NCBI GenBank assembly: GCA_964422365.1
Contig: CAYRAV010000067.1
Location: 1 to 17,592 of the forward strand
DNA from: CAYRAV01 sp964422365
GTDB taxonomy: Bacteria; Bacillota; Clostridia; Lachnospirales; Lachnospiraceae
DNA: 17,592 nt
Direction: 5' to 3'
In this document: one piece after another, positions 7,588 to 14,601 of the stretch
Layout: each line of letters begins with the position of its first letter
How positions within the stretch are numbered: the stretch's first letter is position 1
Position numbers and translations under genes: made by a program
The notes under the pieces: generated by a model
What the model was told of the DNA's origin: nothing
The model's database searches: none
Seen by the model: the letters and a program-made list of their open reading frames with translations, nothing else

Positions 7588-7731
7588 AGCATGTTTGAAA
7601 ATTGCTTATTACAAAATGTGCATCACAATTTGTGGGAGATTTGGTTCAAATTTGTGAGGGGCAGCAGGGTGAATGGAATGAATTTGGACCAAATCTCCAT
7701 ACAAAGCGGGACATGCAGATTGTGGCAATGA
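7588..7731. repeat. Dispersed hairpin repeat element, copy 1
   Basis: The 18-bp inverted arms at 7635-7652 and 7681-7698 (starting GGAGATTTGG, one mismatch) enclose a 28-nt loop. Partial outer pairing continues on both sides. The left flank, 7588-7650, recurs at 10558-10620 with about 87 percent identity, so this is a dispersed element rather than a simple gene-end hairpin. It directly follows the stop of the broken kinase and could also end that transcript. No coding capacity was seen. Confidence 0.65.
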
Positions 7732-7741
7732 CTTTTTTATA

Positions 7742-8080
7742 TTAATTCTCTTTGTTTAGCAATATAATATAAACAATCACTTCCCCTTCCCTATGTATTA
7801 TTTTATATTCACTGCTATACTTAGCAACTATATTCCTAATGCTCTTTGTTCCAATTCCATGCCTGGCTTTGTCTTTTTTGGTAGTCTGCATATTTTTTGG
7901 TAATTCACCAGTAAAAGAATTAGATACTTTAATCATAAAAAACTTTTTTTCTTCTTTCACTGATATATCAATATATGGGTTTTTCTCCATATCACATGCT
8001 TCTATTGCATTATCTATTAAGTTCCCCATAATATTGGCAATATCAAATGAATCTATCTTACATTTATACTTGCCCTCCAT
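7742..8080 (-). pseudogene. GHKL ATPase domain of a broken AgrC-like sensor kinase
   Basis: 112-residue C-terminal HATPase piece of an HPK10-type (AgrC/ComD-like) histidine kinase. The N-box NLIDNAIEAC (about 21-30) and the G-box region ARHGIGTKSIRNIV are clear. The frame overlaps the end of the membrane-sensor frame at 8053-8751 by 28 nt in a different register. The region that should contain the HDxxxH phosphoacceptor box is absent from both. This is therefore the 3' half of one damaged gene, not an independent kinase. No Shine-Dalgarno supports separate translation from the ATG at 8080. Confidence 0.8.
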
Positions 8081-8751
8081 AATTGAAATACACGTTCTGT
8101 CTCGTCCAAGGATTTTTGCAGCATTTCATTTCTTAACTCTAAAAATGCTATTTTTTGTTGCTGTTCATAATTTTCTGCCAATTTACATACAAAATAAACA
8201 ATAAACCATTCTATGACAAGCAATACAAGAAATAATACACTCTTCATTTCTTTATATGACAACTCTTTCTGTACCATTATCAGATGAATTACAAAAATAA
8301 AAACAAAGCATCCTCCCATAACAGCAATATACTTTGGCAGAAGACTGCCTTTTGCTCTTCTCATCCTGTATATCGCTATTATAAATAGCATTGAAATCAG
8401 CTTACTAAAACAAATTGTTACAACTCTAGCTATACTTTGTTTATTGAAAAGAGATGCAGAATCAACATCCATTACCAGTAAAAACATATACACAGAAAAA
8501 AAATCCGCTGCCGATAACATAACTCTATAAACCAGTGTCAACGCCATCAATAATACCACTCTTTCTTTGTATATGAACCATTGAAAAAACACCATCATTC
8601 CAGTTATAAGAAACAAATTCAAATAAGGAAGCGTTTCAATATTATTAAGCACGCACACAACCAATACTCCCAACATAGATAACCGTATTGCGGGTTCTCT
8701 TTTTTTGATATCCTGCCTTGTACCAGAAAACTTCCACAAAAAATACAACAT
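8053..8751 (-). pseudogene. Membrane sensor half of a broken AgrC-like histidine kinase
   Basis: 232 codons with about five to six hydrophobic segments (roughly 24-40, 46-62, 66-95, 108-130, 142-162, 172-192), then a coiled-coil-like linker ending ETERVFQLWRASI. In this kinase group that linker normally runs straight into the HD(Y)KHN phosphoacceptor box; here it goes out of frame and stops after NVR. The 5' end also looks damaged: the ATG at 8751 has no Shine-Dalgarno, an in-frame TGA lies three codons upstream, and the N-terminal first helix expected for such sensors seems shortened. Adjacent relics are the response regulator upstream and the GHKL ATPase domain downstream. Confidence 0.75.
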
Positions 8752-8770
8752 ATCAATAATTCAATACAAG

Positions 8771-8976
8771 TTACGAAATATCCGGCATATCAATATCTAA
8801 AAACAATATATCAAATACTTCCTTTCCATTACAGATTAACTCTGTTATCCGCTCTCATTGTCAAAAGTGAAAATTTCCGGCAATATTTTCAACTGATTTG
8901 ACATATGAATAATTTTATTTTTCATGTTTTGTAATGCTATTTTCTCATCGTCACAAATTGCTATACTTATTTGCAT
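8771..8976 (-). pseudogene. Response regulator relic (receiver domain N-terminal half)
   Basis: Starts at ATG 8976 with AAAGGAG 7 nt upstream and reads MQISIAICDDEKIALQNMKN, the opening of an AgrA/LytTR-type receiver with acidic Asp pair. After FTFDNE the frame hits TAA at 8847-8845. A one-base shift restores ERITELICNGKEVFDILFLDIDMPDIS, including the phosphoacceptor Asp in LDIDMPD, then stops at 8771. The rest of the receiver and the DNA-binding domain are missing; the sequence runs within 20 nt into the truncated sensor kinase, so one deletion probably removed the end of this gene and the start of the next. Confidence 0.75.
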
Positions 8977-9035
8977 TGTCATTCTCCTTTCCTATACTTT
9001 TCATTATGATGCCTGAGATATCTTTTGCCCCCAAT

Positions 9036-9074
9036 ATTATACCATTATACCAGATTTTTTCACAAAATTTGTCA
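9036..9074 (-). promoter_or_regulatory. Promoter of the relic two-component system with near-palindromic operator
   Basis: Two overlapping -10 elements are present: TATAAT at 9049-9044 with extended TGG, and TATAAT at 9041-9036 served by TTGTGA (9065-9060) at 18 nt. TGACAAATTTTGTGA (9074-9060) is a near-palindrome over the -35. The promoter looks intact although the genes it serves are broken. Confidence 0.5.
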
Positions 9075-9317
9075 TAACATATCGATAAAATAACTGCACA
9101 CAGAATCAAAAATCATACATACGCAGCATAAAACAATGGTTTTCAGTTTTTTTCAGCTAATGAATGTTTTATTCAATGAAAGAAAAAAATCCATTATAAA
9201 GTTAATCTTAGGATTCTATCAACAGCAGCTTTAAAGAAAAAGTTTATTTTTAAAAATTTTCTACATACTGCAATGAAGAAACATGCATAGAATAATTTAT
9301 TTAAATTGTGGATATGA
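9075..9317. other. Non-coding AT-rich gap
   Basis: No gene, RNA or convincing regulatory site was seen between the relic two-component promoter and the asd terminator. Confidence 0.5.
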
Positions 9318-9361
9318 AAACTTCCCAACACGAAATCTTATTTTTTCGCATTGGGAAGTTT
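9318..9361 (-). terminator. asd terminator hairpin
   Basis: AAACTTCCCAA (9318-9328) and TTGGGAAGTTT (9351-9361) are perfect 11-bp inverted repeats, with a further CGAAA/TTTCG pairing inside. It lies 28 nt past the asd stop. In the minus-strand RNA the stem is followed by only a short U run, so termination may be imperfect or work in both directions. Confidence 0.6.
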
Positions 9362-9388
9362 ATTTCCATCTAACCTATTTTATTTCTA

Positions 9389-10474
9389 TTATTTCTTTGT
9401 AATATATCCCTGTGCTTTCAATAATTCTGCACACAATACCGCTCCGCCTGCTGCACCACGAACCGTATTGTGGGATAATCCTACAAATTTGTAATCATAT
9501 ACTGTATCTTCTCTTAAACGTCCTACAGAAACACCCATTCCATTTTCATAGTTTACATCCTCTTTTACTTGTGGACGGTTGTCCTCTTCTAAGTATTGGA
9601 TAAATTGTTTTGGTGCACTTGGAAGTTCTAATTCCTGTGGAAGTCCTTTAAAGTTTACTAATTTTTCGATTAACTGTTCTTTTGAAGGTTTTTTATCAAA
9701 TTTTACAAATACAGCTGCTGTATGACCATTTAATACAGGTACACGGATACATTGTGTTGTAATAACTGGTGACTGTGCTTTTACAATCTGTCCGTTTTCA
9801 ATGTGTCCCCATAATCTTAATGGTTCCTGCTCGCTCTTTTCCTCCTCGCCGCCGATATATGGAATGATATTTTCTACCATTTCAGGCCAGTCTTTGAATG
9901 TTTTGCCTGCACCTGAAATTGCCTGATAAGTTGTAGCAACCACTTCTTTTGGTCCAAATTCTTTCCATGCTGTTAATACTGGTGCGTAGCTTTGAATGGA
10001 GCAGTTTGGTTTTACAGCTACGAAACCTCTTGTTGTTCCAAGACGCTTTTTCTGATCTTCAATAATTTTAAAATGTTCCGGATTGATTTCAGGTACTACC
10101 ATAGGTACATCTGGTGTCCATCTATGTGCACTGTTATTAGAAACAACTGGTGTTTCTGTTTTTGCATAAGCATCTTCAATTGCTTTGATTTCATCTTTTG
10201 ACATATCTACTGCACTAAATACAAAATCTACTGTTTTTGCAACTTCTTCTACTTCATTTACATTGTGCACAATAATATTTTTTACTGCTTCAGGCATTGG
10301 TGTATCCATTTTCCAACGACCACCGATTGCTTCTTCATATGTTTTTCCTGCACTTCTTGGGCTGGCTGCAATTGTAACAACTTCAAACCATGGATGATTT
10401 TCCAGCAATGAAATAAAACGCTGTCCTACCATACCTGTTCCACCTAAAATACCTACTTTTAATTTTTCACTCAT
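9389..10474 (-). CDS. asd: Aspartate-semialdehyde dehydrogenase, archaeal/fungal type
   Basis: Catalyses NADPH-dependent conversion of aspartyl-4-phosphate to aspartate semialdehyde, the branch point to lysine/diaminopimelate, threonine and methionine. 361 aa. The N-terminal Rossmann motif is GILGGTGMVGQ (8-18), the catalytic cysteine is Cys158 in VKPNCSIQ, and the acid/base His251 is in NGHTAAVFV. Length and the NCSIQ context place it with the archaeal/yeast (Hom2-like) subfamily rather than the E. coli type. I chose the ATG at 10474 (MSEKLKVGILGG), preceded by GAGG; the frame to 10525 adds a basic tail with no homology to the family. It is monocistronic, with a terminator downstream and a long upstream leader that contains a predicted pseudoknot RNA. 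Confidence 0.93.
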   Translation of the reverse strand: MSEKLKVGILGGTGMVGQRFISLLENHPWFEVVTIAASPRSAGKTYEEAIGGRWKMDTPMPEAVKNIIVHNVNEVEEVAKTVDFVFSAVDMSKDEIKAIEDAYAKTETPVVSNNSAHRWTPDVPMVVPEINPEHFKIIEDQKKRLGTTRGFVAVKPNCSIQSYAPVLTAWKEFGPKEVVATTYQAISGAGKTFKDWPEMVENIIPYIGGEEEKSEQEPLRLWGHIENGQIVKAQSPVITTQCIRVPVLNGHTAAVFVKFDKKPSKEQLIEKLVNFKGLPQELELPSAPKQFIQYLEEDNRPQVKEDVNYENGMGVSVGRLREDTVYDYKFVGLSHNTVRGAAGGAVLCAELLKAQGYITKK

Positions 10475-10557
10475 CTTTTCAAACCTCTTCCTTCTTGTAT
10501 AATCTCTTTTATATTTTGAAACCAAACTATCCTTACAAAACCTTCATGCATCCTTAG

Positions 10558-10620
10558 AGCATATTTGAAAATTGCTTATTACAAGATGTGCGTCATAATT
10601 TGTGGGGGATTTGAAGCAAA
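10558..10620. repeat. Dispersed hairpin repeat element, partial copy 2
   Basis: About 55 of 63 bases match the left flank and left arm of the element at 7588-7731, including TTTGAAAATTGCTTATTACA. The similarity ends just after the GGGGATTTG arm; the loop and right arm are missing. It lies in the asd leader, 84 nt upstream of the asd start. Confidence 0.6.
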
Positions 10621-10635
10621 AAAGGGTACTTTCAT
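10579..10635 (-). CDS. Possible 18-aa leader peptide upstream of asd
   Basis: ATG at 10635 with AGGAG 9 nt upstream reads MKVPFFASNPPQIMTHIL and stops at TAATAA. It begins outside and ends inside the repeat copy at 10558-10620. It has no run of Lys, Thr or Met codons of the kind used in classic attenuation. It may be a chance frame. Confidence 0.2.
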   Translation of the reverse strand: MKVPFFASNPPQIMTHIL

Positions 10636-10742
10636 AGAACTGTTCTCCTATTTGACAAATACAGACACAAAAGGTAAAATCTTCTCTTTACTTTGCATCT
10701 TCATAAAATCAAAATACTCTGTATTGAAACAAATCCGCAGAT

Positions 10743-10802
10743 AATAGCCGGGCTGTCAGCTATTCGCAATTTTTAGGAAGGATTCCGGTTATTGCACAGC
10801 CC
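10743..10802 (-). ncRNA. Predicted pseudoknot RNA in the asd leader
   Basis: Three perfect helices fit into 60 nt of minus-strand RNA. S1 pairs GGGCUGU (10802-10796) with ACAGCCC (10756-10750). Inside S1 is a hairpin GCAAU/AUUGC (10795-10791 with 10770-10766), capped by GGAA/UUCC. S2 pairs AAUAGC (10764-10759) with GCUAUU (10748-10743). The 3' strand of S1 lies within the loop of S2, making a compact pseudoknot. It is 270 nt upstream of asd on the same strand and below a candidate promoter. I looked for lysine-riboswitch, T-box and S-box hallmarks and found none. A cis-regulatory RNA for asd or a standalone small RNA are both possible. Confidence 0.45.
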
Positions 10803-10879
10803 TTACTACCATCTTTTAACAAAAAGACTTTTTTCTTTATATGTCTTTGTATGACGTACATTTGTCTTTTCTACAGAAC

Positions 10880-10908
10880 ATGTTACACTATTTTAATTTA
10901 AAATGCAA
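10880..10908 (-). promoter_or_regulatory. Candidate promoter for the pseudoknot RNA / asd leader
   Basis: TTGCAT (10908-10903), a 17-nt spacer and TAACAT (10885-10880). Spacing is ideal but each hexamer is imperfect. The transcript would start near 10873 and cover the predicted pseudoknot and asd, a leader of about 400 nt. Confidence 0.35.
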
Positions 10909-10910
10909 AC

Positions 10911-10954
10911 AAAAAATGCCCTTTTCCTTATTTTTGTGAATTTCTGATAAGGAA
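10911..10954 (-). terminator. Weak terminator-like hairpin after the PPi-PFK gene
   Basis: TTCCTTAT (10954-10947) pairs perfectly with ATAAGGAA (10931-10924) around a 15-nt loop. A run of six U follows only after 7 nt. It is 40 nt past the stop of the phosphofructokinase gene. The rest of 10526-10993 holds the asd leader, the repeat copy and the pseudoknot. Confidence 0.3.
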
Positions 10955-10993
10955 CTGATAATGAAACCAAAATGTTTGTACAATATGTTAATG

Positions 10994-12226
10994 CTATTTT
11001 CCTTTAAATAGCAGCATATACTTTGGTACACCATTTTCATAATTTACCTGTACTTCTCCCTGTATTAACGGACGAATATATTCCACCAGTGCATTGTCAA
11101 TGTCAGTATCATTTTTGGTAATCCACTCATCAGGAATTTTTTTCTCTTTATTCGCAACTTTAGAGATTGGGACCGTATGATATTCTACGGCATATGGTTT
11201 TTCAGATATGCGGGAAAGTGCAGTCATTTCTCCGGTTTTTCCTTCTAATACGGCCTCTACTCCTTTTGCTCCTAATCCAAAGGCTTCTTCTATATCTGTT
11301 TTCGAAGATATATGTGCCGCACAGCGCTGCAGCACATTCAACTCTACAGAACGGACTTTACAGCCGATTTGGCTTTGTACCAAACTTTCTAAATATTTTC
11401 CGGTTCCACTTAACATAACATGTCCAAACTGGTCTGTTTGAGAAGATTTTGCAGAGATGTATTCACCATTTTTATCTTTGACACCTTCTGATACTGCCAC
11501 TACAACCTGCTTTCTTTCTTTCAATTTGTCTTTTACATCCTGTATAAATTTTTCTGCCTCAAATGGTTTTTCAGGCAGATATATTAAATGTGGTGCACTG
11601 TTATAATCATTTCTTGCCAATGCTGCTGAAGCTGTAAGCCATCCTGCATTCCGCCCCATAATTTCTACAATAACAACACTTTGTAAATAGTAATTGTAGG
11701 TGTCATGGGCAATTTCTAACATGGAGGCTGCAATGTATTTTGCCGCAGAACCAAAGCCTGGTGTATGGTCAATCTCCATCAGGTCATTGTCAATGGTTTT
11801 TGGCACACCTATGATATAAATTTCGTAGTTTCTTTCTCTGGCATATTTAGAAAGCTTGTCTACGGTATCCATAGAATCATTGCCCCCTATATAGAGAAAA
11901 TATTTAATTTGATACTTTTCAAATTGCTCAAAAATCTGTTGAAAATCTGTCTCATCTTTTTCGTGTTCTGAAAGTTTTACTCGGCAGGAACCAAGATACA
12001 TGGAAGGAGTAGTTTTTAATATATTTAATGCTTCTTCATTCTGTTCAAATGTGTCAGCTAAATCCACAATATTATCATCTAATACACCTTTAATGCCATT
12101 GATGGAACCATAAACATGATTGATTTTATCACTTTCAATCGCTGTTTTTATCACACCTGCCAAACTGGAATTGATTACCGTTGTAGGTCCGCCTGACTGC
12201 CCCACTAATAAATTTGCCTCTTTCAT
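10994..12226 (-). CDS. pfp: Diphosphate-dependent 6-phosphofructokinase
   Basis: Converts fructose 6-phosphate and PPi to fructose 1,6-bisphosphate reversibly in glycolysis. 410 aa. The phosphoryl-donor residues are diagnostic: GGNDSMDT (114-121) has Asp where ATP enzymes have Gly (GGDGS), and PKTIDND (142-148) has Lys where ATP enzymes have Gly (PGTIDND). Both changes indicate PPi rather than ATP. The catalytic Asp is D146 of TIDND; the substrate motif MGRNAGW is present. Start at ATG 12226 with AAGGAGG 8 nt upstream; an ATG at 12250 would add residues that overlap the dus stop. It follows dus by 13 nt, its Shine-Dalgarno overlapping the dus stop codon, so it is the last gene of the coaX-dus-pfp cluster. 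Confidence 0.92.
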   Translation of the reverse strand: MKEANLLVGQSGGPTTVINSSLAGVIKTAIESDKINHVYGSINGIKGVLDDNIVDLADTFEQNEEALNILKTTPSMYLGSCRVKLSEHEKDETDFQQIFEQFEKYQIKYFLYIGGNDSMDTVDKLSKYARERNYEIYIIGVPKTIDNDLMEIDHTPGFGSAAKYIAASMLEIAHDTYNYYLQSVVIVEIMGRNAGWLTASAALARNDYNSAPHLIYLPEKPFEAEKFIQDVKDKLKERKQVVVAVSEGVKDKNGEYISAKSSQTDQFGHVMLSGTGKYLESLVQSQIGCKVRSVELNVLQRCAAHISSKTDIEEAFGLGAKGVEAVLEGKTGEMTALSRISEKPYAVEYHTVPISKVANKEKKIPDEWITKNDTDIDNALVEYIRPLIQGEVQVNYENGVPKYMLLFKGK

Positions 12227-12239
12227 CTCAAAAACCTCC

Positions 12240-13211
12240 TTATGTGCCATTAAAAAATGCTTTCTCTAACAATGCTTCTAACTGGTCTATTGTTTCCACC
12301 TCATTCATTTTAGATCTTAACTTTGCTGAGTTTGGATATCCTGCAGTGTACCATGCTGCATGTTTCCGCATTTCTCTTGTTCCAATATATTCTCCTTTAT
12401 ATGCAATCTGCATTTTTGCATGGCGAATCATCATTTGTACAACCTCTTCTATAGATGGTTTTTCCAACAATATTCCATCTTCTAAATATGCTTTTATCTG
12501 CTGGAACAGCCACGGATTTCCTCTGACACCTCTTGCTGCCATAATACCATCGCATCTGGTTTCTTCTAACATTTTCTTTGCATCCTGTGGTGTAAAAATA
12601 TCTCCATTTCCTATCACTGGAATCTTTACTGCTTCTTTTACTGCCTTAATAACATTCCAGTCCGCATTTCCGCTATAATATTGTTCTCTTGTTCTTCCAT
12701 GTACTGCAACCGCACTTGCACCGCCATTTTCCGCTGCCTTCGCTATCTCTACTGCATTACATTCCTCTTTTCCAAAACCCTTTCTTATCTTAACTGTGAC
12801 AGGCTTATGAATGGCCTTTACCGTCTTCTCTACAATCTCTTCTACCAAAAAGGGATTTTTCATTAAGGCAGAACCCTCCCCATTGTTGACTACTTTTGGA
12901 ACAGGGCATCCCATATTAATATCCAGTATGTCAAAATTTCTATATTCTATCTTCTTTGCCATAGAGCTGATAATATCAGGGTCACAGCCAAAGAGCTGTA
13001 ATGACACAGGACGTTCCATTTCTTCCACCCTAAGTAAGGATTCCGTATTCTTATTATTGTACAATATACCTTTGGCACTGACCATTTCTGTGTAAATCAA
13101 ATCCGCTCCCTGTTCTTTGCATAACATACGAAAAGGCAGATCTGTTACACCTGCCATTGGTCCAAGAACTACCTTTCCTTCTATCTTCACATTGCCAATC
13201 TGTAAACTCAT
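12240..13211 (-). CDS. dusB: tRNA-dihydrouridine synthase (DusB-like)
   Basis: FMN- and NADPH-dependent enzyme that reduces uridine to dihydrouridine in tRNA loops. 323 aa: an N-terminal TIM barrel and a C-terminal helical tRNA-binding domain (about 245-323). Signature motifs are VLGPMAGVTDLPFR (15-28), LQLFG (71-75), DINMGCPVPKV with catalytic Cys102, VKIRKG, VHGRTREQ and GNGDI. GAGGA lies about 7 nt upstream of the ATG. It starts 4 nt after the coaX stop, and its Shine-Dalgarno overlaps the end of coaX. The GxGSALMKNP and RGNPWLF motifs fit the bacterial DusB group; subtype remains a family-level call. Confidence 0.92.
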   Translation of the reverse strand: MSLQIGNVKIEGKVVLGPMAGVTDLPFRMLCKEQGADLIYTEMVSAKGILYNNKNTESLLRVEEMERPVSLQLFGCDPDIISSMAKKIEYRNFDILDINMGCPVPKVVNNGEGSALMKNPFLVEEIVEKTVKAIHKPVTVKIRKGFGKEECNAVEIAKAAENGGASAVAVHGRTREQYYSGNADWNVIKAVKEAVKIPVIGNGDIFTPQDAKKMLEETRCDGIMAARGVRGNPWLFQQIKAYLEDGILLEKPSIEEVVQMMIRHAKMQIAYKGEYIGTREMRKHAAWYTAGYPNSAKLRSKMNEVETIDQLEALLEKAFFNGT

Positions 13212-13215
13212 TCTT

Positions 13216-13986
13216 CTATCCTCTGCATTTATTATAAATAATCCTAAGCCCTTTTAATGTAAGATTAGGATCATAAATATCAATTGCTTTTGTTTCTTCT
13301 GATATTAGTTTTCCTAATCCTCCTGTCGCTACTACTTTTACATTTGGTTCTGTTATCTCTTCTTTTAATTTTTGAATGATATATTCAGTCTGCCCTACAT
13401 AACCATAAAATAATCCTGCCTGCATACTATGCTCCGTATTTTTTGCCAAAATGGTTGGCGGCTTCTTAATCTCAATTTCCGGCAGCATGGCAGTATCTTT
13501 CCACAATGCATTCGCAGATATTCTAATTCCGGGACTTGTAACACCTCCGATTAAGGAACCATCTTTTGTTACCACATCATGAGTCGTAGCTGTTCCAAAA
13601 TCTACCACAATTACTGGTCCTCCATATAACTCATATGCTGCCACTGCATCAACAATACGGTCTGCCCCCATCTGCTTGGGATTAGAAATTGCGATGTTAA
13701 TTCCAGTCTTAATACCTGCACCTACAATAATAGGGGTAATGTTAAAATATTTCTTAATACCACTTGTAAATGAATGCATAATATTCGGCACTACAGAGGA
13801 AATAATCACACCTGTAATGCTGTTTTTGTCAATCTGGTTTGCCTGAAGCAAATCCCATATAAAAATTCCATACTCGTCAGAAGTTCTCGGAATTTTTGTA
13901 TTCATACGAAATGTTTTTATCAATTCTTCTCTATCAAAAACACCCAATGTAATATTTGTGTTTCCTGCATCTGCCACTAAAATCAT
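13216..13986 (-). CDS. coaX: Type III pantothenate kinase
   Basis: First step of coenzyme A synthesis: ATP-dependent phosphorylation of pantothenate. 256 aa of the ASKHA fold. The N-terminal phosphate loop is VADAGNTNITLGVF (4-17), the pantothenate/dimer motif GADRIVDAVAAY (107-118) contains the presumed catalytic base Asp109, and the second phosphate motif is VVDFGTATTHDVV (127-139). His at position 136 replaces the more usual Phe or Val. Type III enzymes are typically not feedback-inhibited by CoA. Start at ATG 13986, GGAGG 5 nt upstream; a GTG at 14004 is a weaker alternative. It heads a compact coaX-dus-pfp cluster and is 88 nt downstream of the Dabb gene. Confidence 0.93.
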   Translation of the reverse strand: MILVADAGNTNITLGVFDREELIKTFRMNTKIPRTSDEYGIFIWDLLQANQIDKNSITGVIISSVVPNIMHSFTSGIKKYFNITPIIVGAGIKTGINIAISNPKQMGADRIVDAVAAYELYGGPVIVVDFGTATTHDVVTKDGSLIGGVTSPGIRISANALWKDTAMLPEIEIKKPPTILAKNTEHSMQAGLFYGYVGQTEYIIQKLKEEITEPNVKVVATGGLGKLISEETKAIDIYDPNLTLKGLRIIYNKCRG

Positions 13987-13999
13987 GTTTTCCTCCAAC

Positions 14000-14049
14000 G
14001 GCACATAATTGTGCCATAAATACCCGGATAGAGGTGAACATTCTTCACC
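14000..14049 (-). promoter_or_regulatory. Two tandem hairpins in front of coaX
   Basis: GGTGAA/TTCACC (14033-14038 with 14044-14049, 5-nt loop) and GGCACA/TGTGCC (14000-14005 with 14010-14015, 4-nt loop). The second lies just upstream of the coaX Shine-Dalgarno. Neither has a U-tract, so they are more likely translational or processing elements than terminators. Confidence 0.35.
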
Positions 14050-14074
14050 CTGTTCCTATTTTTCTACTCTGTCA

Positions 14075-14377
14075 TTATATCTCATAATCTACACAAGTTC
14101 TGGTTTTCTTCACCTTTTTGATGAATTCGCATACTTTTAAATGCTCTGGATGTACGGCATAGGCATTTAAGTCCTCTAAAGTGTCAAAATCACAGATAAG
14201 ACAAAGTGTTTCATTATTCTCATCTGCATTGTCTGCATTGACACCTGCTTCTATATGGCGTAAAAAGTCTATCTTGTCTGCCAGTCCTAATAATAATTCT
14301 TTTGCTGTTTTTGCATTTTCTTTGGCTGATTTTCCATCATACTCCTGAAAGCCAAACAATACTACATGTCGTATCAT
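14075..14377 (-). CDS. Dabb-family (stress-responsive A/B barrel) protein
   Basis: 100-aa single-domain protein of the Dabb superfamily, a dimeric ferredoxin-like alpha/beta barrel. Typical features are the opening MIRHVVLFGF, an acidic helix region, the central strand ETLCLICDFDTLEDLNAY and the HPEHLKVCEFI segment before a final strand. Family members have varied or unknown functions, including some cyclases and stress proteins; nothing here fixes the reaction. The ATG at 14377 has a poor Shine-Dalgarno (AAGGA is 14 nt away), so translation may be low. Probably transcribed from 14452-14480 and possibly reading through to coaX. Confidence 0.82.
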   Translation of the reverse strand: MIRHVVLFGFQEYDGKSAKENAKTAKELLLGLADKIDFLRHIEAGVNADNADENNETLCLICDFDTLEDLNAYAVHPEHLKVCEFIKKVKKTRTCVDYEI

Positions 14378-14451
14378 TTTTCATTGCACCGTCCTTAAAA
14401 TTAATATTCTTTGTGGGAAAATTTTCTTATATTTTTGCATGATATGGTAGT

Positions 14452-14480
14452 ATCATACCACAAATAAATCCAAACGTCTA
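14452..14480 (-). promoter_or_regulatory. Promoter of the Dabb (and possibly coaX) transcript
   Basis: TAGACG (14480-14475), 17-nt spacer, TATGAT (14457-14452) with extended TGG. A TGGTA-N6-TACCA inverted repeat (14445-14460) overlaps the -10 and may be an operator. The transposon-like unit inserted about 20 nt upstream of the -35. Confidence 0.55.
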
Positions 14481-14506
14481 TTATAACTTTTTGTTGAAAA
14501 TATATC

Positions 14507-14601
14507 GTTACTGTTCACTGTCAATGTCATTTACTTAAGAAAAATTCTGTTTAAAAAGCAGGATTTTTCGTAAGTAAATGACATTGGGTGTGAACTGTAA
14601 C
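14507..14601. repeat. 95-bp near-palindrome (MITE-like) inside the element
   Basis: Arms 14507-14549 and 14559-14601 match at 37 of 43 inverted positions around a 9-nt centre. Its right arm is a second copy of the element's right end (TGACATTGGG...GTAAC; 21 of 23 match with 15156-15178). The sequence after this internal end is not AATATATC, so the duplication fits the outer pair, not this one. Confidence 0.7.

Noticed and set aside
7588..7731. Ordinary rho-independent terminator of the kinase gene
   Set aside because: The left flank and left arm recur upstream of asd, and the stem is long with a 28-nt loop, so a dispersed repeat explains it better, though it may also end transcripts.
10560..10900. 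Lysine riboswitch, S-box or T-box in the asd leader
   Set aside because: I looked on the minus strand for the lysine-riboswitch core, the S-box core and the T-box TGGNACCGCG sequence and found none. The structure seen is a different pseudoknot.
12214..12678. 154-codon plus-strand frame opposite dus
   Set aside because: Antisense shadow of a clear DusB-family gene; no Shine-Dalgarno and unusual composition.
14507..14529. Outward promoter from the TTGACA in the left inverted repeat
   Set aside because: A TTGACA faces the Dabb gene at 14524-14519, but no -10 lies at 16-18 nt; the nearest TATAAT is 33 nt away.
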